Source: Streptomyces marokkonensis (lineage in GTDB: Bacteria; Actinomycetota; Actinomycetes; Streptomycetales; Streptomycetaceae). Taken from it: 64,000 nucleotides of DNA. Below, piece after piece: positions 1 to 8,841 of the stretch. The translations under genes were made by a program, and so were the position numbers. The DNA lies in assembly GCF_008312835.1 (NCBI RefSeq), contig NZ_VSKS01000005.1, positions 124,001 to 188,000 on the forward strand, in the 5' to 3' direction. The notes beneath the pieces are model-generated. The model was not told the origin of the DNA and did not search any database. It worked only from the letters and a program-made list of their open reading frames with translations. Position 1 is the stretch's first letter. Each line of letters begins with the position of its first letter.

Positions 1-1244
1 ATCATCGGGATCGCGATCGGGCCCATCAGTCCGGCCACCCACTTGATGACGACCGTGATGATGTCCTTGAAGGTCGGCGAGTCGACCTGGGTCGCCACCG
101 CCATCGACAGGCCGAGGAAGACCACCGTCGTCACGCGGGCCGCGATCAGGCCCGACCGCTCGCCCCACATCCGGGCCTTCGCGGACAGCACCGGCGCCAC
201 GTCGCGGGTGAAGACCGCCGCGATGGCGTTGGCGTCCGAGGAGCACATCGCCATCGTGTGGGAGAAGAAGCCGACGATGACCAGGCCCAGCAGACCGTGC
301 GGCAGCAGCTGCTCGGTCATCAGGGCGTAGGAGTCGGAGCCGTCCGCCTTCTGCGACTCCACCAGCAGCGGCGCCATCCACATCGGAAAGAACAGGATCA
401 CCGGCCAGACCAGCCACAGCACCGCCGACAGCCGCGCCGAGCGCTCGGCCTCGCGGGCGTTGGGGGTGGCCATGTAGCGCTGGGCCTGGTTGAGCATGCC
501 GCCGTTGTACTCGAACAGCTTGATGAAGAGGAACGCCAGCAGGAACACCGTGCCGTACGGTCCCACCAGCGGCTCCCCGTGCCCCTGGAGCTCCGGCTGG
601 TCCCAGGCGCCGAAGAAGCCGCCGTGGTCGCCGAGTTCGAGCACCACCGCGACGAACATCGTGAGGCCGGCCAGTAACTGGATGACGAACTGCCCGAGCT
701 CGGTCAGCGCGTCCGCCCACAGGCCTCCGATGGTGCAGTAGATCGCCGTGACGACGCCGGTGATGAGGATGCCCTGGTTGAGCGAGACGCCGGTGAACAC
801 CGACAGCAGGGTGGCGATCGCCGCCCACTTGGCGCCCACGTCCACGATCTTCAGCAGCATGCCGGACCAGGCCAACGCCTGCTGGGTCCTCAGGTCGTAG
901 CGGTTCTTCAGGTACTCCAGCGGTGAGGACACGTGGAGCCGGGAGCGGAGCCGGTTGATCCGGGGGGCGAACAGCTTCGAGCCGATGGCGATGCCGAAGG
1001 CGATGGGGAAGGACCAGGTGACGAAGGACGTGACGCCGTAGGTGTAGGCGATGCCCGCGTACCCGGTGAACATCACCGCGCTGTAACCCGACATGTGGTG
1101 GGAGATGCCGGAGAGCCACCAGGGCATCTTGCCGCCGGCCGTGAAGAAGTCGCTGACGCTGTCCACCCGTTTGTGCGACCAGACACCGATGGCGACCATC
1201 ACGGCGAAGTAGCCGATGAGAACCGCCCAGTCGAGACCGTTCAT
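1..1244 (-). CDS. Sodium:solute symporter (SSS family), 3' end outside window
   Basis: Partial gene; about 414 N-terminal residues are visible. The protein opens MNGLDWAVLIGYFAVMVAIG and soon shows the SSS hallmarks: a TM1 segment, an SVSDFFTAGGKMPWW stretch and a GYSAVMFTGYAG helix. These are typical of Na+-coupled sugar, proline or carboxylate symporters (TC 2.A.21). It would import a small organic solute driven by the Na+ gradient across the cytoplasmic membrane; the substrate cannot be told from sequence. The ATG is preceded by a strong purine-rich Shine-Dalgarno stretch (GGAAGGGGGG). It is transcribed leftward, away from the membrane-protein gene at 1494. Confidence 0.85.
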   Translation of the reverse strand, partial: MNGLDWAVLIGYFAVMVAIGVWSHKRVDSVSDFFTAGGKMPWWLSGISHHMSGYSAVMFTGYAGIAYTYGVTSFVTWSFPIAFGIAIGSKLFAPRINRLRSRLHVSSPLEYLKNRYDLRTQQALAWSGMLLKIVDVGAKWAAIATLLSVFTGVSLNQGILITGVVTAIYCTIGGLWADALTELGQFVIQLLAGLTMFVAVVLELGDHGGFFGAWDQPELQGHGEPLVGPYGTVFLLAFLFIKLFEYNGGMLNQAQRYMATPNAREAERSARLSAVLWLVWPVILFFPMWMAPLLVESQKADGSDSYALMTEQLLPHGLLGLVIVGFFSHTMAMCSSDANAIAAVFTRDVAPVLSAKARMWGERSGLIAARVTTVVFLGLSMAVATQVDSPTFKDIITVVIKWVAGLMGPIAIPM

Positions 1245-1420
1245 GTCCCCCCTTCCAGGGTCCGCCTTGTGAACTCCACTCAGCTGGTTGGCACTTCGCC
1301 TGAGCGGGGTAGGGACGAGGAGGGCCGCGAAGTGCCCGCTCATCGTGGGCGGGGTGGCGCGGGCACGACAAGAAAGCGTCGGGTCAAGAGCAAGTAAAAA
1401 GGTTCGATCGACTGAATAAC

Positions 1421-1436
1421 GTTCATGTCCATGAAC
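1421..1436. promoter_or_regulatory. 16-bp palindrome upstream of the symporter
   Basis: GTTCATG-TC-CATGAAC, two perfect 7-bp arms, lies about 180 bp upstream of the symporter start and before the terminator of the next gene. It sits in the promoter-bearing intergenic region, so an operator is the simplest reading (inference). No regulator gene is adjacent. Confidence 0.35.
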
Positions 1437-1452
1437 TGGCGCGGGGTATGCC

Positions 1453-1478
1453 GGACCCGTCACGTGAGTGCCGGGTCC
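1453..1478 (-). terminator. Hairpin after the membrane-protein gene
   Basis: GGACCCG and CGGGTCC arms are separated by 12 nt, 16 nt past the stop of the minus-strand gene at 1494. There is no strong U-run, as is common for Streptomyces terminators. Confidence 0.4.
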
Positions 1479-1493
1479 CTCCGGCCGGGCGGG

Positions 1494-3362
1494 TCAGCGC
1501 AGCTCGTCGGGGCAGGGCGTGCCCCGCTGCCACTTGTACGGAGCCGCCAGGCGGTACGTCCCCGGCTCCGGCGCGAGCAGCATCGTCCACTGGTCGCCGT
1601 TCGCGTCCTCCTCCGTCTCCATCAGGCAGCCGTGGACGTTCTCGTACGTCCTCGGCTCGCCCTCCGGGCGGTTCTCGGACTCCTCCGTCTCCTGCGGGGG
1701 ATCCAGCGCCTCACCCTCGGCGTCGACGAGGCCCAGCCACGGCGAGTACGGGACGCGGACCAGGATCCGGCCCGCCTTCTCCACCCGCAGCGTCCATCCG
1801 CCCTGCTCGGCCCGCTCCACGACCGTGTTCGGCTCCGCCAGCGGGGTCGGCGCCTCCACCTCGAACAGTTGCCAGTTGGCGTCGCCCCAGATCTGCTTCA
1901 GATAGGGCAGCCCGCGCTGCACCAGCTCCCGCTCCCGCTGGCCGCCGTCGCCGTCCGGCTCGTCCTTCGGCAGCACCACGAAGTGCACGCCCCACCGCTT
2001 CAGCCACTCGTGGTAGTTCGCCGAGTTCAGGGTGTCGTCGTAGAAGAGCGGGTTGCGCTCCATGTCGGCCTGCCGGTTCCAGCCCCGGGCCAGATTCACG
2101 TACGGGGCGAGGGCCGACGCCTCACGGTGCGAGGCGGCCGGGACGACCTCCACGCGGCCCCGCTCGGCGCCGACCTCCTGGAGCTCGTTCACCAGCGGCG
2201 CCAGCTCGCGCGCCCAGGACGCGCGCGGCGTGGTGTGCACGACGTCGTCGACCGACTTGAAGCCGATCCAGCCGAAGAAGCCGACGATCGCGACGACGGT
2301 CACGTACCACCTGCGGGACTTCGGCACCGCGAACGGCAGCGCCGCCACCAGCGCCACACCGGCGAACAGCATCGCCAGCCGCGTCATGTTCGAGCCGATC
2401 TGCGAACTGATCAGCCAGACCAGGACGAGCCCGAGCCCGTACACCGCGGCCGTGATCCGTACGGTCCTCCACTCCGCGGGGACCAGGACGTACACCAGGA
2501 CCGAGTACAGCAGCGGCAGGATCACCGAGCCGATGCCCATCGGCTGCGTCCCCGAGAACGGGAACAGCCAGGCCGACACCGCCACCACCGCGGTCGGCGC
2601 GAGCCCCAGCGCCCACGCCCCCGGCCGGCGCTTCTGCAGGAACAGCGCCACCGCCACCAGACCCACGAACAGTCCCGCGACCGGCGAGGCCATCGTGGCC
2701 AGCGCCGCCAGCGGGGCCGCGCACAGGGCCTTCGCCCAGCGTCTGTGGCGCCACCGGTGGGGCCAGCAGAAGACGACCGCGACCGCGCCGAGCGCGAACA
2801 TCGTGCCCAGCCCGTACGTCACCCGCCCCGAGGCGGCGTTGCACAGCAGCGCGAACACGCCCGCGAGGGCCGCCCACAAGGGGTTGCGCACCGCCCGGCT
2901 GCGCATGAGCACCAGTGTCAGCAGCCCGGCCGACACCGTCCCCGCGATCATCATCGTCGTCCGCACACCGAGGACGGACATCAGGTAGGGCGACACCACG
3001 CTGTACGACACCGCGTGCATGCCGCCGTACCAGGCGAGGTTGTACGCGGAGTCCGGGTGCCGGCCGACGAACTCGGCCCACGCGTCCTGCGCCGCGAGGT
3101 CGCCGCCACTGTTGGCGAACGTGAAGAACCAGACGATGTGCAGCAGGCCGGCGAGACCGGTGACGGACAGCACGGGGTGGCGCAGCATGCGGGCGCGCAC
3201 GGCCAGGACGGCGGCCGTCGGGCCGCCGGGGGTGCGCGGAGCGCCGGCGGGGGTGTCCTCAGTGTCCTGGGCGGGCCGCTGTGCCGCGGACACGGGTATT
3301 CGCGGGTCGGATCCCGGACCGGAATCGGCGTCGTCGGCGCGTGTCGGCTCCGCTGTGGCCAC
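1494..3362 (-). CDS. Polytopic integral membrane protein, glycosyltransferase-C-like layout
   Basis: About 622 aa from a GTG at 3362, chosen because GGAG sits 8 nt upstream; the frame is open further but without a better ribosome site. After an acidic, Pro-rich cytoplasmic N-terminus of about 70 residues come roughly ten or more hydrophobic segments up to residue ~370. A long extracytoplasmic C-terminal domain follows that contains WGVHFVVLP and no cysteine-rich motif. A multi-TM N-half with an exposed C-terminal domain resembles GT-C mannosyl/arabinosyltransferase-like proteins of actinobacteria, but no catalytic Asp motif was confirmed. Function unknown; a role in cell-envelope glycan metabolism is inference, helped by the D,D-carboxypeptidase gene next door in the same orientation. 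Confidence 0.6.
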   Translation of the reverse strand: MATAEPTRADDADSGPGSDPRIPVSAAQRPAQDTEDTPAGAPRTPGGPTAAVLAVRARMLRHPVLSVTGLAGLLHIVWFFTFANSGGDLAAQDAWAEFVGRHPDSAYNLAWYGGMHAVSYSVVSPYLMSVLGVRTTMMIAGTVSAGLLTLVLMRSRAVRNPLWAALAGVFALLCNAASGRVTYGLGTMFALGAVAVVFCWPHRWRHRRWAKALCAAPLAALATMASPVAGLFVGLVAVALFLQKRRPGAWALGLAPTAVVAVSAWLFPFSGTQPMGIGSVILPLLYSVLVYVLVPAEWRTVRITAAVYGLGLVLVWLISSQIGSNMTRLAMLFAGVALVAALPFAVPKSRRWYVTVVAIVGFFGWIGFKSVDDVVHTTPRASWARELAPLVNELQEVGAERGRVEVVPAASHREASALAPYVNLARGWNRQADMERNPLFYDDTLNSANYHEWLKRWGVHFVVLPKDEPDGDGGQRERELVQRGLPYLKQIWGDANWQLFEVEAPTPLAEPNTVVERAEQGGWTLRVEKAGRILVRVPYSPWLGLVDAEGEALDPPQETEESENRPEGEPRTYENVHGCLMETEEDANGDQWTMLLAPEPGTYRLAAPYKWQRGTPCPDELR

Positions 3363-3493
3363 CTGAAGGCACTCCCCGTGTCCCGTTCCTCGCCCGTTTC
3401 CTGCCCGTTTCGTGACGCTAGCACGCACCCCGCCGGCCGTCGCCCGGGTGGGCTTCGGCCCCGCGGGGTGCGGGTGCGCCGTGCCGGCCCGTG

Positions 3494-6178
3494 TCAGGCG
3501 ATACGGGTCAGCCTGTCCGTGAAGCCGGGCTCCACGAGGTCTTCCCGGAGGGCGACCGGGACCTTGACCGCACTGCTCGTGCCGTCGCCCACGGTGAGCG
3601 TGCCCACCTTCGTGCCGGCCTTCGCCGTGTGCGGCAGCTCGTCCGCCGCGAACGTCAGCTTCACCGACAGGCCCGCCCAGCCGACGGCCTTGACGTCCTC
3701 GGTGACGGCGACGGGCGTACGGCCGCCGAGACCGTCGTCCGCGTACCCGACGACGGTGCCCTTCTTCAGGATGGTCGCCGACTTCAGCGCGCCCTGGGCG
3801 GCCCGGATCAGCTGGTCACCCGCGGAGAGGGCACCGGCCAGGATGGTGTTGTCCGCGCCGCCCTCGGGCTGGCGCACCACCGCGCCGATGATCCGGTGGG
3901 TCTCGCCGTCGACGTCCTTCTTGGCGGCGAAGGAGAGGTTGCCGAGCGCGGAGGTGGTGGTACCGGTCTTGATGCCCACGACGTCGTTGCGGCCGACGAG
4001 CTGGTTCCAGTTGCCGTGCTTGACGCCCTTGTAGTCGATGTACTCCATCATCGCGGCGACCTCGCGGAAGGCGGGCTGCTTCATCGCGGCCCTGGCCAGC
4101 TTCACCTGGTCCACGGCGGTGCTCACGGTGGTGTTGTTCAGACCCGAGGGGTCCGTGTACGTCGTGTTGGTCATGCCGAGGTCCTCGGCGGCGTCGTTCA
4201 TCTTCTCGACGAACGCCTTCTCCGAGCCCGCGTCCCAGCGGGCGAGCAGCCGCGCCACGTTGTTCGCGGACGCGATCAGGATGGCCTCGATCGCCTCCCG
4301 CTGGGAGATCTCGTCGCCCGCGGTGACGTCGACGGTCGACTCCTGACCGGCGTCGGACTGCTTCTCGGCGAGCTCGTCGACCTTGATCTTCGGTCCCTCG
4401 GCGCCGCTCTTGAGCGGGTGGTCGCGCAGGACCAGGTACGCCGTCATGACCTTGGCGACACTGGCGATCGGTACGGGCTTCTGCTCCCCGGAGGAGCCGA
4501 AGGTGCCGATGCCGTCGACGTCCAGCGCGGCCTGCCCCTTGGCCGGCCACGGGATGTCGATCTCGTCGCCCTCGAAGGTGTAGCTGTCCTCGGCGGTGAG
4601 CTCCAGGGTGGGTGCCGGGAGCGGGCGGACGTTCTGCACGACCGCGAAGACGATCACCAGCAGCAGGACCAGCGGCGTCCAGATCTTGACCCGCCGCACG
4701 GCCGTGCGCAGCGGGGTCTGCGGGGGCGGCGGGGTGTTGGTCAGCTCGGCCAGCAGGTCCAGCGGCGGCCTGGGCGGCAGTGGCTGCTGCGTCGTCCGCT
4801 CCGGACCGACCTGCGGGAGCGAGGTGGTGGCCTCGGCGGGCGGCACGGTGCGCAGCGCGGTCGTGGCGTCCGTGCCGCGCGGCGGCTTGCGGACACCGGG
4901 GTCGTCGAGCTTCTTCAGCGCGACGAACTTGCTGGTCCGTTCGGCCCCGGTCTCCGCGTCGTCCTTCGTGCCGGTGCGGTCGGACTCGGCCTTCGCGGCC
5001 GCGTCGCCCAGCTTGAGCATGGTGGTGGGCTGGTCGACGGAGGGCGCGGAGGACGGCCGCCCGGTCCGGAAGACGGCGGTGGGCTGATCGACGGGGCCCT
5101 TGGCCTTGCCGCCCTTCGCTTCGGCCCCCTCGGCGGCGGGGGGCGAGCCCGCGCCGCCGGTCCTCGACGGGCCCGCGTCCGCGTCGGCGCCGTCGCCGTC
5201 CTCGCCGGACGAGGCTGCGCCGTCCCCTTCCGGGGTGCCGGTCCCGTCGGAGGCGGCGGCATCCGCGTCGGCGCCGTCGCCGTGCACGGGCGACGTCGCT
5301 TCGGAGGCGTCGTCCGCGTCGCCGTCACGGGAGGCATCGGCCCCCTCATCGGCCGTGGCGGCCGCGGACGCCTCGGTCACGGCGCCGGAGGGCTCGTCCT
5401 CGTCACGGGACGCGCTGGTGTCCTCGGGGGCGTCGTCCGTGGTGGCGTCCGCCACGGCGTCTTCCGGAGCATTGCTCGCGGTTGCGTTCGCGCCGGTGTC
5501 TTCGGGGCCGTCGTCCGTGGTTGCGTTCGCGCCGGTGTCTTCCGGAGCATCGCTCGCGGTCGCGTTCGCGCCGGTGTCTTCGGGGCCGTCGTCCGTGGTT
5601 GCGTTCGCGCCGGTGTCTTCCGGAGCATCGCTCGCGGTCGCGTTCGCGCCGGTGTCCCCGGAGCCGTCGTTCGCGCCGGCGTCCTCGGAGGTGTCGTCCG
5701 TGGTTGCGTCCGCGCCGGTGTCCCCCGAGCCGCCGTCCGCCCCGGTGTTCCCGGAAGCGTCGCCCGTCGGGGCCTTCTGGCCGGCGTCCGCGTCCGCCGC
5801 GGTGTCGTTCCGCGGGGTCTCGTCCGCCTCCGGCGGGGACGACGCTGCGTCGCGCTCGTCCTCGTCCGGCTCCCGCCCGGCGTCACCGCTCAGGTCCTCG
5901 CCGGGCTCCGCCGGGCGGACCCACGCGGCGACCGCCTCGCGCAGCCGGCGGCCGTCACCGTCCGTCGCGGAATCGTCACGCTCGCCGGACGGCCCGTCGT
6001 CGCGCACCGACAGCACCCGGGTGGCCGTGTCGGCGGTTCCGCGGCCCTCCGAGGGCTCGGCCTCGCGGGCCACCGCCAACCGGGGATCCCGGCTCCCGGG
6101 AACCGGACCCGCGCTCCCCGACGTCCGTTCTGCCGACGACTCGCGCTGCTTCGACCTGTCGGGGGACTCGCCCGCCAC
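3494..6178 (-). CDS. D-alanyl-D-alanine carboxypeptidase (S11/PBP5 type) with long disordered acidic N-terminus
   Basis: About 894 aa. The C-terminal ~400 residues form a penicillin-binding D,D-carboxypeptidase that trims the terminal D-Ala of peptidoglycan pentapeptides. All three active-site motifs are visible: SVAK (SxxK) in PIASVAKVMTAY, SANN (SxN) and KTGTT (KTG). A single TM segment (PLVLLLVIVFAVVQNV) precedes it, giving an inside-to-outside topology. The first ~500 residues are cytoplasmic, low-complexity, rich in Asp/Ala/Thr/Glu/Gly, and contain 13-residue repeats. The GTG at 6178 was chosen because GGAGGAGG lies 5 nt upstream; an ATG at 6193 and a longer frame to 6271 are possible. 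Usual S11 enzymes are about 400 aa, so the N-terminal half is the unusual part. Confidence 0.85.
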   Translation of the reverse strand: MAGESPDRSKQRESSAERTSGSAGPVPGSRDPRLAVAREAEPSEGRGTADTATRVLSVRDDGPSGERDDSATDGDGRRLREAVAAWVRPAEPGEDLSGDAGREPDEDERDAASSPPEADETPRNDTAADADAGQKAPTGDASGNTGADGGSGDTGADATTDDTSEDAGANDGSGDTGANATASDAPEDTGANATTDDGPEDTGANATASDAPEDTGANATTDDGPEDTGANATASNAPEDAVADATTDDAPEDTSASRDEDEPSGAVTEASAAATADEGADASRDGDADDASEATSPVHGDGADADAAASDGTGTPEGDGAASSGEDGDGADADAGPSRTGGAGSPPAAEGAEAKGGKAKGPVDQPTAVFRTGRPSSAPSVDQPTTMLKLGDAAAKAESDRTGTKDDAETGAERTSKFVALKKLDDPGVRKPPRGTDATTALRTVPPAEATTSLPQVGPERTTQQPLPPRPPLDLLAELTNTPPPPQTPLRTAVRRVKIWTPLVLLLVIVFAVVQNVRPLPAPTLELTAEDSYTFEGDEIDIPWPAKGQAALDVDGIGTFGSSGEQKPVPIASVAKVMTAYLVLRDHPLKSGAEGPKIKVDELAEKQSDAGQESTVDVTAGDEISQREAIEAILIASANNVARLLARWDAGSEKAFVEKMNDAAEDLGMTNTTYTDPSGLNNTTVSTAVDQVKLARAAMKQPAFREVAAMMEYIDYKGVKHGNWNQLVGRNDVVGIKTGTTTSALGNLSFAAKKDVDGETHRIIGAVVRQPEGGADNTILAGALSAGDQLIRAAQGALKSATILKKGTVVGYADDGLGGRTPVAVTEDVKAVGWAGLSVKLTFAADELPHTAKAGTKVGTLTVGDGTSSAVKVPVALREDLVEPGFTDRLTRIA
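5484..5639. repeat. Two exact 78-nt tandem repeats inside the carboxypeptidase gene
   Basis: Two identical 78-nt units (5484-5561, 5562-5639) are followed by a partial third copy. Each unit is itself two diverged 39-nt repeats, encoding 13-residue blocks of the type EDTGANATASDAP / EDTGANATTDDGP in the cytoplasmic disordered domain. Exact identity implies recent duplication or continuing slippage/recombination. Confidence 0.9.
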
Positions 6179-6415
6179 CGATGCCTCCTCCATGCGCCGC
6201 ACGCCCCGCGTGCGCCAACCGAACCGTGAACCGCCCGCCCCGACAGCGCTCCGCAGCGCTGTCCGAACCATGTACCAGTGTCCTGTGTGCGGGCTTACCC
6301 CACGCGGTAGACGAGAACGACATACCTACCGGTTCCACTACGAACCGGTCACGCACCCTCGACAGACCAATGTGAGAGGGGTCACCCTGTCATTCATCCA
6401 CGCGGGGAGGCATGG

Positions 6416-7174
6416 ATGGGCAGGAGCCGCAGAACACTTCCGGAGGAGCTTCTGCTGCTGGCACTGGACCCGGCCACGGGTACCACTGCACAGCCGCAGT
6501 CGCTCGACCTCGGTCTGGCCGGAGCACAGCTAGTGGAGCTGGCGCTGGCCGGACGGATAGCCCCAGACGGGGATCGTATCGCCGTGGTGGTGCCACGGCC
6601 GACTGGAGACCCAACACTGGACTGCGCGTTGGAGTTGCTGCGAAGGCGTGGCGCTCCCGTGCGGGCGGTCCACTGGATCGGCGGGCCGCGTCTCGGGCTC
6701 CGCCAGACCTACCTCTCGCATCTGGAGCGGTGCGGCATGGTGCATGCCGTGGCCGGACAGATGTGCGGGGTGCTGCCGACGACTCGCTACCAGGCGACGG
6801 ACACCGAGATCAGCCGGGAGATCAGGGCCCGGCTGGACTCCGCGATCCGCACCGGCGTTCCGCCGGACCCGCGGACCGCGGCGCTCGCCGCACTGGCGCA
6901 CGCGGTGGGTCTCGGCAAGCACCTGTACCCGGGGAACGAGGGACGCTCCTCGCGTTCCCGGTTGCGGGACCTGATCCGGCACGACCCGATGGGCGGGCTC
7001 GTCGCGCACGCCGTGATGGACGTCCAGAACGGCGCGGCGGCCCAGCCGCGCCGCAGCTCCGCACCGCCGGCGGGCCGGCAGGCCGCCGCCGGCGGCAGGG
7101 GCGCGCCGGAACCCGCCCGAGGCGTTCCGGCGCAACCGCACCGTGGATCCATGGCACGCGCCGTGGCCCACTGA
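6416..7174 (+). CDS. GPP34 (Golgi phosphoprotein 3-like) family protein
   Basis: 252 aa. It begins GRSRRTLPEELLLLALDP, the conserved opening of the GPP34/Vps74 fold, followed by GAQLVELALAGRI and an all-helical domain to residue ~200; the C-terminal ~40 residues are Pro/Ala/Arg-rich and likely disordered. Eukaryotic homologues bind phosphoinositides and sort Golgi glycosyltransferases. Bacterial members are common in Streptomyces with no settled function. GGGGAGG stands 5 nt before this ATG. It is divergent from the carboxypeptidase and is followed by a strong hairpin. Confidence 0.75.
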   Translation: MGRSRRTLPEELLLLALDPATGTTAQPQSLDLGLAGAQLVELALAGRIAPDGDRIAVVVPRPTGDPTLDCALELLRRRGAPVRAVHWIGGPRLGLRQTYLSHLERCGMVHAVAGQMCGVLPTTRYQATDTEISREIRARLDSAIRTGVPPDPRTAALAALAHAVGLGKHLYPGNEGRSSRSRLRDLIRHDPMGGLVAHAVMDVQNGAAAQPRRSSAPPAGRQAAAGGRGAPEPARGVPAQPHRGSMARAVAH

Positions 7175-7251
7175 GCCGTACGTCCCCCGGGCCGAACGGC
7201 ACGGCACACCACGGATCCACGGCACCGCAGACCCGGTCACGGGAGCCGCTG

Positions 7252-7295
7252 TCCGAGCGGGGCGGAGAGAGCGCACGGGCGCTCTCCGCCCCGCT
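7252..7295 (+). terminator. Strong terminator after the GPP34 gene
   Basis: A perfect 16-bp stem (7252-7267 with 7280-7295, CGAGCGGGGCGGAGAG arm) with a 12-nt loop, 77 nt past the stop. The stem energy suits an intrinsic Streptomyces terminator. Confidence 0.75.
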
Positions 7296-7462
7296 CGGCG
7301 TGCCCCGCCCGGCCTCGACGCCCGCCACACGTCGGTGAAGTGGCGTGTACCCGTCGTATATCCACCGTTTCCCAGCGGTGGGAAGCGCCTTGGTGGCAGT
7401 CTGCTCAGGAGCAGACACGCAAAGTGGCAAGTACGAGGCACGCAGCCGGAGGTGCACGTCCC

Positions 7463-8320
7463 GTGGCGTCCAATGTCAATCCCACCGTCCGGCGGCGCCG
7501 GCTGGGCCAGGAGCTGCGCAGGCTCCGTGAGCTCAAGGGCATGACGGCCGAGGAGGTGGCGGAGCGACTGCTGGTCTCGCAGTCGAAGATCAGCCGCCTG
7601 GAGAACGGCCGGCGCAGCATCAGCCAGCGCGACGTCCGCGACCTGTGCGGGGTGTACGAGGTCGAGGACCAGCGGATCGTCGAGTCGCTGATGCAGATGG
7701 CCAAGGACTCCCGCCAGCAGGGCTGGTGGCACGCGTTCGGCGACATCCCGTACAGCGTCTACATCGGTCTGGAGACGGACGCGGAGTCGCTGCGTGTCTA
7801 CGAACCGCAGATCATCACGGGCCTGTTGCAGACCCGCGCGTACGCCGAGGCGATCGTGCAGGGCGGTTCGCCGGAGTCGTCCGGGCAGGAGAACGACAAG
7901 CGGGTGGAGGTCCGCCTGCGCCGGCAGAGCCGCATCACCGCGGACAAGGACCCGCTGCGGCTGTGGGTGGTGCTGGACGAGGGGGCGCTGCACCGGGTCG
8001 TCGGGAGCCGCCAGGTGATGCGGGAGCAGCTCGAGCACGTCATGGAGCTGTCCCAGCTGCCGCACATCACCGTGCAGGTGCTGCCGTTCGAGGTCGGCGC
8101 GCACGCCGGCATCAACGGCCAGTACTCGATCCTGGAGTTCGCCGACGCGGCCGATTCGAGCGTGGTGTACATCGAGGGCGTCACGAGCGACCTGTATCTG
8201 GAGAAGCCGCACGACGTGCAGAAGTACACGGTGATGTACGAGCACCTGCGGGCGCAGTCGCTGAACGTGGAACAGTCCCGTCAGCTCGTGGAACGTCTCG
8301 CGAAGGACTACGCACGCTGA
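7463..8320 (+). CDS. XRE-family regulator with DUF5753 (Scr1-type)
   Basis: 285 aa from the GTG at 7463, with GGAGG about 10 nt upstream. An N-terminal helix-turn-helix (RRRRLGQELRRLRELKGMTA, then SQSKISRLENG) is followed by the long DUF5753 C-terminal domain that includes SVYIGLETDAESLRVYEPQI. This architecture is widespread in Streptomyces (WhiJ- and AbaA-like, or Scr1 toxin-antitoxin-like antitoxin regulators) and is nearly always paired with a DUF397 protein, as here at 8547. It probably binds DNA and is modulated by the DUF397 partner; the targets are unknown. Confidence 0.85.
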   Translation: MASNVNPTVRRRRLGQELRRLRELKGMTAEEVAERLLVSQSKISRLENGRRSISQRDVRDLCGVYEVEDQRIVESLMQMAKDSRQQGWWHAFGDIPYSVYIGLETDAESLRVYEPQIITGLLQTRAYAEAIVQGGSPESSGQENDKRVEVRLRRQSRITADKDPLRLWVVLDEGALHRVVGSRQVMREQLEHVMELSQLPHITVQVLPFEVGAHAGINGQYSILEFADAADSSVVYIEGVTSDLYLEKPHDVQKYTVMYEHLRAQSLNVEQSRQLVERLAKDYAR

Positions 8321-8546
8321 GCCGCCGTCAGGTGTGGGGCGGGACTCTACATCGTCGGTATGTCTGCTGGGAAGTCTCGCCTGGAATATGCCATCCGGTC
8401 GAGTGAACGGCGGCTCCGGAAGAAGATGTTGGCGAGTAGCGTCGATCACGCCAACCACCAGTGAGGGTTGGCGAAATCCGTTCTGCGGTCCATGCCGGAA
8501 TGCGCAGGCCGGTGACAGCAACTCAGCATCTGGCTACGGAGCGAAC

Positions 8547-8738
8547 ATGGCAATTCGTCTGGGCACCACGGAAACGTGGACGACGTCCTCCTACACCAAC
8601 AACAACGGCGCGTGCGTGATGGTCAGGTCGACCACCGAGGCGGCGCTGGAGCTCGGGGACACCAAGGTCCCCGAGGGTCCGAAGCTGGCCTTCCCCGCGG
8701 ACGCGTGGAGCGCCTTCGTGGCCTCGGTCAAGGACTGA
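8547..8738 (+). CDS. DUF397 small protein, partner of the XRE regulator
   Basis: 63 aa starting MAIRLGTTETWTTSSYTNNN, with the DUF397 signature (SSYTNNNGACVMV ... W.AFVASVKD). Family members accompany DUF5753 regulators and, in Scr1/Scr2-type pairs, behave as the small interacting or toxin-like component (known for a few family members; inferred here). It lies 226 nt after the regulator, so it may have its own promoter. Confidence 0.8.
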   Translation: MAIRLGTTETWTTSSYTNNNGACVMVRSTTEAALELGDTKVPEGPKLAFPADAWSAFVASVKD

Positions 8739-8767
8739 CCACCCCGTCACCAGCACCACCGGCAGGG

Positions 8768-8802
8768 CCCTCTCGACCAGATCGCCGTCCTAGCCGAGAG
8801 GG
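8768..8802 (+). terminator. Hairpin after the DUF397 gene
   Basis: CCCTCTCG and CGAGAGGG arms, 30 nt past the DUF397 stop, separating it from the convergent MerR gene. Confidence 0.5.
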
Positions 8803-8841
8803 CTCGGCGTGTGTCCTCCCGGCCAGGACGACCGCGCCGGC

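Noticed and set aside
5380-6270. Plus-strand serine/alanine-rich gene opposite the carboxypeptidase
   Set aside because: It is the mirror of the repetitive acidic arm; the sense strand encodes a complete S11 enzyme with a good start.
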